The position numbers and the translations under genes are program-made. A stretch of 64,000 nt of DNA, from assembly GCA_021806645.1 (NCBI GenBank), contig JAJZQX010000002.1, positions 186,001-250,000 of the forward strand, written 5' to 3'. Shown here in pieces: positions 58,832 to 64,000 of this stretch; the stretch's first letter is position 1, and each line of letters starts with the position of its first letter. Under the pieces are notes generated by a model, which saw nothing but the letters and a program-made list of their open reading frames with translations, was not told where the DNA came from and did not search any database. The stretch is from Myxococcales bacterium (GTDB lineage: Bacteria; Myxococcota; Myxococcia; Myxococcales; Anaeromyxobacteraceae).

Positions 58832-59026
58832 GTGAGCCCGCCGAAATCCATCCGGAAGGTCCTGATCGCCAATCGCGGCGAGATCGCCGTGCGGGTGATC
58901 CGGACCTGCCGCGAGATGCGGATGGAGAACGAGCTGCGCAGCCCCCGCGGCGGGACGGTGGCGGAGGTCGAGGTCCAGGCGGGGCAGGACTTGGCGGGCG
59001 GCGCGAGGCTGCTGGCCGTCGAGTAG
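58832..59026 (+). pseudogene. In-frame deletion product joining biotin carboxylase N-terminus to biotin-carrier C-terminus
   Basis: A 64-codon frame from GTG reads SIRKVLIANRGEIAVRVIR, exactly the first residues of biotin carboxylase/acyl-CoA carboxylase alpha subunits. After CREM it switches to RMENELRSPRGGTVAEVEV and AGQDLAGGARLLAVE, the end of a biotinyl carrier domain just after its AMKM biotin site. The biotin-accepting Lys position is Arg at the join. About 600 or more residues are missing with the frame preserved. It lies between plsC and the mutase gene, where an intact carboxylase alpha subunit would fit. Either a real deletion allele or an assembly artefact. Confidence 0.82.
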
Positions 59027-59059
59027 GGCGGAACACCGGCACGGAGGACCGAGGACGAC

Positions 59060-60727
59060 ATGGCTGACGATCGCGAGCAGAGCCGTACCGAGAAGGAGCG
59101 CTGGCTGAAGGGGCCGTACGGGAAGGCGGTGGCCAGGTCACCGGAGCGGCGCCACGCCTTCGAGACCAGCAGCGGGATCGCGCAGCAGCCGGTCTACGTG
59201 GCCGCCGACGTGAAGCCCGGCCTGGAGGGGCGGCTCGGCCTGCCCGGCGAGTACCCGTTCACCCGCGGCGTGCAGCCGACCATGTACCGGGCCCGCTTCT
59301 GGACCATGCGGCAGTACGCCGGCTTCGGCACCGCCGCCGAGTCGAACGAGCGCTACAAGTACCTGCTCGGGTCGGGCCAGACCGGCCTCTCGGTGGCCTT
59401 CGACCTGCCCACGCAGATGGGGCGCGACTCCGACCACGTTCGCGCCAAGGGGGAGGTGGGCAAGGTGGGCGTGGCCATCGACTCGATCGACGACATGGCG
59501 ACGCTGCTCGACGGCATCCCGCTCGGCACCGTCTCCAGCTCGATGACCATCAACTCCACGGCCGCCGTGCTGCTCTCCATGTACCAGGCGATCGGCGAGC
59601 GGCAGGGCGTGGCCCCCGGCGACCTGCAGGGGACCATCCAGAACGACCTGCTCAAGGAGTACGCCGCCCGCGGCACCTACATCTACCCGCCGGTCCCGTC
59701 GCTGCGGCTCATCACCGACATCTTCGCCTACACGGCCAGCGTGATGCCGAAGTGGAACCCCATCTCCATCTCCGGCTACCACATCCGCGAGGCCGGCTCG
59801 ACGGCGGTGCAGGAGGTGGCCTTCACGCTGGCCGACGGCATCCAGTACGTGGACGCCGCGGTCAAGGCCGGGCTCGACGTGGACGCCTTCGCCGGCCGGC
59901 TCTCCTTCTTCTTCAACGGTCACAACAACCTGCTGGAGGAGGTGGCCAAGTACCGCGCCGCCCGCCGCCTCTGGGCGCGCGTCATGAAGGAGCGGTTCAA
60001 GGCCAGGGACCCCCGGTCGTGGATGCTCCGCTTCCACACCCAGACCGCCGGCTCGATGCTGACCGCCCAGCAGCCCGACAACAACATCGTCCGCGTCACC
60101 ATCCAGGCGCTGGCGGCGGTGCTGGGCGGCACCCAGTCGCTCCACACCAACTCACGCGACGAGGCGCTGGGGCTCCCCACCGAGGCGTCGGCTCGCATCG
60201 CGCTGCGCACGCAGCAGATCATCGCCAACGAGTCGGGCGTGGCCGACGTCATCGATCCCTTCGGTGGCAGCTACGTGGTCGAGGCGATGACCGACGAGAT
60301 CGAGGCGCGCGCCGAGGCCTACATCAAGAAGATCGACGAGATGGGTGGCATGGTCCACGCCATCTCCAAGGGCTTCGTGCAGCGGGAGATCCAGGACGCC
60401 GCCTACGCCTGGCAGAAGCAGGTGGAGCAGCGGCAGCAGGTGGTGGTGGGCGTCAACGCCTACCGGTCCGACGATCCGCCGGTGACGCTGATGAAGGTCG
60501 ACCCGGCGCTCGAGGAGCAGCAGGTGGCGCGGGTGAGGGCCGTGCGGGCCCGGCGCAACGGCACGGCGGCGAAGCAGGCGGTGGACGCGGTCCGCGCCGG
60601 GGCTCGCGGGAGCGACAACCTCATGCCGCTCATCCTCGCCGCGGTGAAGGCCGAGGCGACGCTGGGCGAGGTCTCCGACGCGCTGCGGGAGGTGTTCGGA
60701 GAGTACCGGGAGACGGTGGTACTCTAG
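59060..60727 (+). CDS. Methylmalonyl-CoA mutase, catalytic (alpha) subunit without B12 domain
   Basis: The 555-residue product has the TIM-barrel mutase domain: [121 protein letters not shown] and [27 protein letters not shown]-like sequences and NGH are active-site markers. It interconverts methylmalonyl-CoA and succinyl-CoA. The C-terminal cobalamin-binding domain found in one-chain mutases (about 720 residues) is absent, so a separate small subunit is required and is not in this window. GGAGGACC precedes the ATG. Confidence 0.93.
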   Translation: MADDREQSRTEKERWLKGPYGKAVARSPERRHAFETSSGIAQQPVYVAADVKPGLEGRLGLPGEYPFTRGVQPTMYRARFWTMRQYAGFGTAAESNERYKYLLGSGQTGLSVAFDLPTQMGRDSDHVRAKGEVGKVGVAIDSIDDMATLLDGIPLGTVSSSMTINSTAAVLLSMYQAIGERQGVAPGDLQGTIQNDLLKEYAARGTYIYPPVPSLRLITDIFAYTASVMPKWNPISISGYHIREAGSTAVQEVAFTLADGIQYVDAAVKAGLDVDAFAGRLSFFFNGHNNLLEEVAKYRAARRLWARVMKERFKARDPRSWMLRFHTQTAGSMLTAQQPDNNIVRVTIQALAAVLGGTQSLHTNSRDEALGLPTEASARIALRTQQIIANESGVADVIDPFGGSYVVEAMTDEIEARAEAYIKKIDEMGGMVHAISKGFVQREIQDAAYAWQKQVEQRQQVVVGVNAYRSDDPPVTLMKVDPALEEQQVARVRAVRARRNGTAAKQAVDAVRAGARGSDNLMPLILAAVKAEATLGEVSDALREVFGEYRETVVL

Positions 60728-60734
60728 CGGCGCC

Positions 60735-62462
60735 GTGGCAGATCCACCCAAGCCCCGGCCGGCCCAGGCGCCGGCCTCACCTCCGCGCCTGCCGCGGGTG
60801 CCGCAGCCGGGCCAGGCGCCGGGGGCCAGCCGCGGGCTCGACGCGCCCGAGGTGACCGCGGACGCCGCCCTCGCGGCCGGCCTCCCCAAGGAGGGCGACC
60901 TGGCCGCCGAGAGCGCGCTGCGGCTCTTCGCGCTGGCGGCCGCCACCGGCGCGTCGGGGCGGCTCACCGTCGCCCCGGAGGACCGGGCCTTCACGCTCAC
61001 CTTCCGCAAGGGGGTGCTCGAGCACGTCCGCACCTCCCACCCGGAGGACGACCTGCCGGGCTACCTGGTCTTGCGTGGCGCGGTGCGGCCGGACCAGGTG
61101 GCCGAGGCGGCCCGGGTCGCCGGGGCCGAGGGCGACCTGGTGGGCGCGCTGGTCATGCGCCAGCTGGTAGCCGGCGCCGACCTGGTCCGGTTCATCCAGG
61201 AACACGCCACGCAGCTGGTGACGCGGGCGCTGGGCGTCGAGCGCGGGGGCTGGCGCTGGGAGCCGGGGGTGGCGCCGCCGCCCAGCGCCTTCCAGCTCGG
61301 TTCACCCTGGGTGATGCTGGGCGCGGCGGTGCGCGCCCTCGATCCGGCCGCGGTGGTACGCCGGCTGGGACCGCGCGAGCAACTCGGCGCCAGCTCGATC
61401 GCCGGCCGGGTCCGGGTCGAGGACCTGCGGCTCGGGCCGGTCGAGGCGCGGGTGGCCGGCGCCTTCGACGGGAGCCGGCTCTCCGAGGTGGCCCGGCTGC
61501 GCGGCGCCGACGCGACCACCGTGCTCCGCGTGGCGCTGCTGCTGGCCGAGGTGGGGCTGCTGGCGTTCGGGCCGCCTCGCGCCGGCGCCGCCTCCGCCGA
61601 CCCGCCGTCTCCCGCGCCCGCCGCATCGACCGCGCCGCCTCCCGCCCCGCCCCGTCAACCCGGTGTCGCGCCGCGAACGCCGCCACCCACCGCGCCCCGG
61701 CCCCCCGGCGTCGCCGCGGCGCCGCCCTCGCCGGCGACGCCCGTGGTGAAGGCCGCCCAGCCGCACGCGGCGGCCCCCCGGCCCGCGCCGGCGCTCGACG
61801 AGCGGGCGCTCAAGGCCTTGCTCGCCTCCTACGCCAGCGCCGACCACTTCAAGGTGCTGGGCGTGGGGCCCGACGCCACCCCGGCGGCGATCAAGGTCGC
61901 CTACTTCAAGCTCGCCAAGGCCTACCACCCCGACACCGTGGCCGTGCAGGAGTCGCCGGCCGTGAAGAGGCTCTGCGCCGACATCTTCTCGCGCATCGGC
62001 GAGGCCTGGGGCGTCCTCGGCGAGGACGCCAGGCGGGCCAAGTACGTCGAGGATCTGGTGACCGGGGCCGGCGTCTCCGTGGACGTGATGGGGATCCTGC
62101 AGGCGGAGACCGTCTTCCAGACCGGCACGCTGATGGTGAAGGCGCGCCAGTACGAGGAGGCGGCGGCCAGGTTCGCCGAGGCCATGAAGCTCAACCCGGA
62201 CGAGCCGGAGTACGGCATGTGGCTGGCCTGGTGCGAGTTCGTCTCTTCCGCGGAGAAGAAGAAGGTCCACGCCCGCGCCGCCGGCGCCATCGAGGCGGCG
62301 CTGAAGAAGAGCCCACGCTGCGTGGCGGGCTACCTGTTCCTCGGCCAGATGGCCAAGATCGTCGGCGACCTCGCGCTCGCCGAGAAGCAGCTCAAGCGCG
62401 GCCTGGCGGTGGCGCCCGAGCACCTCGAACTCCAGCGCGAACTGAAATACCTGAGGAAGTGA
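60735..62462 (+). CDS. DUF4388 / J-domain / TPR protein
   Basis: The 575-residue product opens with a Pro-rich tail. Residues about 55-240 resemble DUF4388 (ALRLFALAAATGASGRLTV, FRKGVLEHVRTSHPEDDLPGYLVLRG). A Pro/Ala linker follows. A J-domain begins at about 365 (DHFKVLGVGPDATPAAIKVAYFKLAKAYHPDTV, with the essential HPD) and should stimulate Hsp70. TPR-like helices finish the protein (YEEAAARFAEAMKLNPDEPEYGMWLAWCEF). The combination is characteristic of Myxococcota, where relatives are linked to motility and signalling. It begins at GTG eight bases after the mutase stop. Confidence 0.82.
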   Translation: MADPPKPRPAQAPASPPRLPRVPQPGQAPGASRGLDAPEVTADAALAAGLPKEGDLAAESALRLFALAAATGASGRLTVAPEDRAFTLTFRKGVLEHVRTSHPEDDLPGYLVLRGAVRPDQVAEAARVAGAEGDLVGALVMRQLVAGADLVRFIQEHATQLVTRALGVERGGWRWEPGVAPPPSAFQLGSPWVMLGAAVRALDPAAVVRRLGPREQLGASSIAGRVRVEDLRLGPVEARVAGAFDGSRLSEVARLRGADATTVLRVALLLAEVGLLAFGPPRAGAASADPPSPAPAASTAPPPAPPRQPGVAPRTPPPTAPRPPGVAAAPPSPATPVVKAAQPHAAAPRPAPALDERALKALLASYASADHFKVLGVGPDATPAAIKVAYFKLAKAYHPDTVAVQESPAVKRLCADIFSRIGEAWGVLGEDARRAKYVEDLVTGAGVSVDVMGILQAETVFQTGTLMVKARQYEEAAARFAEAMKLNPDEPEYGMWLAWCEFVSSAEKKKVHARAAGAIEAALKKSPRCVAGYLFLGQMAKIVGDLALAEKQLKRGLAVAPEHLELQRELKYLRK

Positions 62463-62464
62463 CC

Positions 62465-62875
62465 GTGACCACGCACAGCAGCCCGAAGCAGCAGTCGCTC
62501 ATGCCGCCCTCCCGACTCCGCAAGGCGCTCCGCGCCGCCGGTCACCACCTCTCGCCGGTGGTGCAGGTCGGCAAGGAGGGGGTGACCCCGGCGGTCATGA
62601 AGCAGCTCGACGAGGCGCTGCTGGCCCACGAGCTGGTGAAGGTGAAGGTGGGAGCCGAGAGCCCGGAGGACCGCTTCGAGGCGGCCGCGCGGGTGGCGGC
62701 CGGGCCGGGCATGCGGCTGGCGCAGCTGCTGGGCCGGACCATGCTGGTCTACCGCAAGCACCCGAGGAAGCCGAAGTTCGAGCCGGCGGCGAGGGAGGCC
62801 GCGAAGGCTCCCGCTCGGCGTCAGCCGCCGAAGACGCGAAGGGCCCAGGGGACGAGACAGCCGTGGAGGCGGTAG
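62465..62875 (+). CDS. yhbY: YhbY family ribosome-associated RNA-binding protein
   Basis: A 136-residue protein with a CRS1-YhbY (CRM) domain at residues about 15-105: RKALRAAGHHLSPVVQVGKEGVTPAVMKQLDEALLAHELVKVKV, then LAQLLGRTMLVYRKHPRKPKF. The GxxG-type loop (VGKEG) is the RNA contact. Known members bind pre-50S particles. A basic tail of about 30 residues follows. The GTG start overlaps nothing but lies two bases after the previous stop. Confidence 0.9.
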   Translation: MTTHSSPKQQSLMPPSRLRKALRAAGHHLSPVVQVGKEGVTPAVMKQLDEALLAHELVKVKVGAESPEDRFEAAARVAAGPGMRLAQLLGRTMLVYRKHPRKPKFEPAAREAAKAPARRQPPKTRRAQGTRQPWRR

Positions 62876-62920
62876 AAGTCGAGAGCCGCCTCCCGAACCG
62901 CGTCCTGGAGTGGTCGGATT

Positions 62921-63001
62921 GCGCGGCCTGAAGGCCGCGCAGTAAAGCTTGCGCCGCGCAAGCGCGGCGCGATTTGGGATTGCGCGGCCTGAAGGCCGCG
63001 C
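62921..63001. repeat. Array of three GC hairpins (REP-like)
   Basis: Identical 20-base hairpins (stem GCGCGGCC, loop TGAA) occur at 62921-62940 and 62982-63001. Between them is a different hairpin at 62951-62970 (stem GCGCCGCG, loop CAAG). All have perfect eight-base stems. The array lies between the convergent yhbY and small membrane-protein genes, so it may terminate both; the spaced direct copies look like repetitive extragenic palindromes. Confidence 0.65.
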
Positions 63002-63003
63002 TG

Positions 63004-63312
63004 CTAATGAATGACGTCGCCGTCGCCCGGGGCGGTGCCGTCGGTCACGAGGCGCCGGCGCATGTCCTCCACCTCGTCGGCGTCGGCGATCCCCTTCTCC
63101 AGCAGCAGCCCCTCGGCCACCCCGGTCTGCGACAGCGCCATGGCGAGGTCCTGTTCCGTCACCTCCAGCCGCAGGTGAAGCTGGTCGAGCCGATTCCCGA
63201 GCAGTTCCAGCTGCGCGCGCAGCGCCGCCTCCGCGCGCCGCGACCTCCAGGCCTGGAGGGCGAGCAGCGCGAGCGGGCCGGTGAGCGCGAAGAGGAGCAG
63301 CAGGACCGTCAT
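63004..63312 (-). CDS. Small single-span membrane protein with coiled coil
   Basis: The 102-residue product has an N-terminal span (VLLLLFALTGPLALLALQAW), then a heptad-like helix (RAEAALRAQLELLGNRLDQLHLRLEVTEQDLAMAL) and an acidic tail. This is the layout of PspB-like or FtsB-like bitopic helpers, but no family signature is present. There is no strong ribosome-binding site. Function unknown. Confidence 0.6.
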   Translation of the reverse strand: MTVLLLLFALTGPLALLALQAWRSRRAEAALRAQLELLGNRLDQLHLRLEVTEQDLAMALSQTGVAEGLLLEKGIADADEVEDMRRRLVTDGTAPGDGDVIH

Positions 63313-63419
63313 GGTCGGCGCATGCTATCGATCCCGGGTGGGGTGTTCAAGGCGGAAGAGGTGGAATCCGCGCCCGGGAGCTTGGCGCCGGGCCGGAGGA
63401 CGGCGATGCTGGCCCCACG

Positions 63420-63995
63420 GTGGCGAGGCTCAACGTGACCCTGGCGGTTAAGCGGCTGGTCCGCGACGTGGCCGCGCGGCTGCCGGAGCTGGCCCACGTG
63501 AAGGCCTCGAGGGTGCTGGTGGTGGCCGGCGAGGCCCGGCGCGCCTCGCGCGCCACCATCCGGCCCTTCCCCGACGGAGGCCGCGCCCCGCGCATCGAGG
63601 TGCGCGGGCGCGGGGTCCGCTACGTCATCACGCTCCGGCCGCTCTGGTTCCTCGACTCGACGCCCGAGGAGCGGATCGAGACCGTCCTCCACGAGCTCTA
63701 CCACGCGTCGCTCCGCTTCGACGGCACGCTCCACGGCGGCCGCCGTCACGCCCGGCTCCCGGCCGCGGCCTACCAGCGCCGCATCCGGGCGCTCCGGGAG
63801 CGGTACCTCGACGAGGCTCCGGCCGAGCTGGTGGCGCCCTTCGCGCACCGGGGGCTGGCGCGCGCCCGCATGTGGCTGGAGCGGCCGGCCGCCCCTCGGC
63901 GCGACGCCGGGCCGGCGCGGAGGACCTACACCGAGCGGCAGCTCTTCTACGGGCTGGTGAGGATGCGGACGCCGGGCCGCCGGAGCCCGGCGTGA
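63420..63995 (+). CDS. Putative zinc metallopeptidase-like protein (HExxH)
   Basis: A 191-residue protein starting at GTG. Residues about 75-100 read LRPLWFLDSTPEERIETVLHELYHAS, with the zinc motif HELYH. FDGTLHGGRRHARL follows, and its histidines could supply the third metal ligand. This is the plan of SprT-like or related putative metallopeptidases in Deltaproteobacteria. The C-terminal RRTYTERQLFYGLVRM is conserved-looking. No signal peptide, so probably cytoplasmic; the substrate is unknown. Confidence 0.72.
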   Translation: MARLNVTLAVKRLVRDVAARLPELAHVKASRVLVVAGEARRASRATIRPFPDGGRAPRIEVRGRGVRYVITLRPLWFLDSTPEERIETVLHELYHASLRFDGTLHGGRRHARLPAAAYQRRIRALRERYLDEAPAELVAPFAHRGLARARMWLERPAAPRRDAGPARRTYTERQLFYGLVRMRTPGRRSPA

Positions 63996-64000
63996 ACCGG

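Overview
The window is very GC-rich DNA with tightly packed genes and strong G/C bias at third codon positions. Its content suggests a Myxococcota (Deltaproteobacteria-type) chromosome, probably near Anaeromyxobacter. The signs are a pseudo-receiver/coiled-coil protein of AglZ/FrzS layout, DUF4388, MshEN and HEAT proteins, many lipoproteins and OmpA-type envelope proteins, a single-chain pyruvate:ferredoxin oxidoreductase and a split methylmalonyl-CoA mutase. The genus is inference; no rRNA or tRNA gene is visible. I see no CRISPR array, insertion sequence, prophage or conjugative module.

Layout. 1-4.9 kb: OPT-family transporter (cut by the window edge) downstream of hflX, the N-terminal stub of an AspT-type exchanger, a DEDDh exonuclease and an outer-membrane protein. 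5-12.4 kb: a 1669-residue lipoprotein with carboxypeptidase-regulatory-like repeats, divergent from an ice-binding-like (DUF3494) lipoprotein, then the C-terminal remnant of a DUF6351 protein. 12.6-19.5 kb: proB, proA, rsfS and pyruvate:ferredoxin oxidoreductase. 19.7-26 kb: a small cysteine protein, an ECF sigma/anti-sigma pair and a run of envelope genes (OmpA with TSP3 repeats, HEAT, HAMP, vWA). 26-31 kb: glycosyltransferase, rlmH, nucleoside phosphorylase-like gene, outer-membrane protein, gpmI. A 517-base gap with an inverted-repeat element follows. 31.3-39.9 kb: comF, a small cytochrome c and two tandem DUF3857/transglutaminase-like giants. 39.9-40.3 kb holds gene debris. 40.3-49.1 kb: hemW, exported proteins, an APC permease, OmpA and outer-membrane proteins, and the pseudo-receiver coiled-coil protein. 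49.2-54.1 kb: prmA-rsmE, an RDD protein and an MshEN/HEAT protein. 54.1-60.7 kb: the propionyl/methylmalonyl-CoA block (carboxylase beta subunit, mutase) with FKBP, cold-shock, glycosyltransferase and plsC genes between. 60.7-64 kb: DUF4388-J-domain protein, YhbY, a hairpin array, a small membrane protein and a zinc metallopeptidase-like protein.

How the genes work together. proB-proA make glutamate semialdehyde for proline. rsfS, rlmH, prmA, rsmE, hflX and yhbY all act on ribosomes. The carboxylase beta subunit and the mutase fit the propionyl-CoA to succinyl-CoA route. The carboxylase alpha gene expected beside them is reduced to a 64-codon in-frame fusion of its two ends.

The two most notable patterns are a set of deletion remnants (AspT stub, DUF6351 tail, DUF805 tail, possible SRPBCC fragment, mini-carboxylase) and a repeated arrangement of a -10-like box 6-7 bases before a start codon without a Shine-Dalgarno, which suggests leaderless transcripts.
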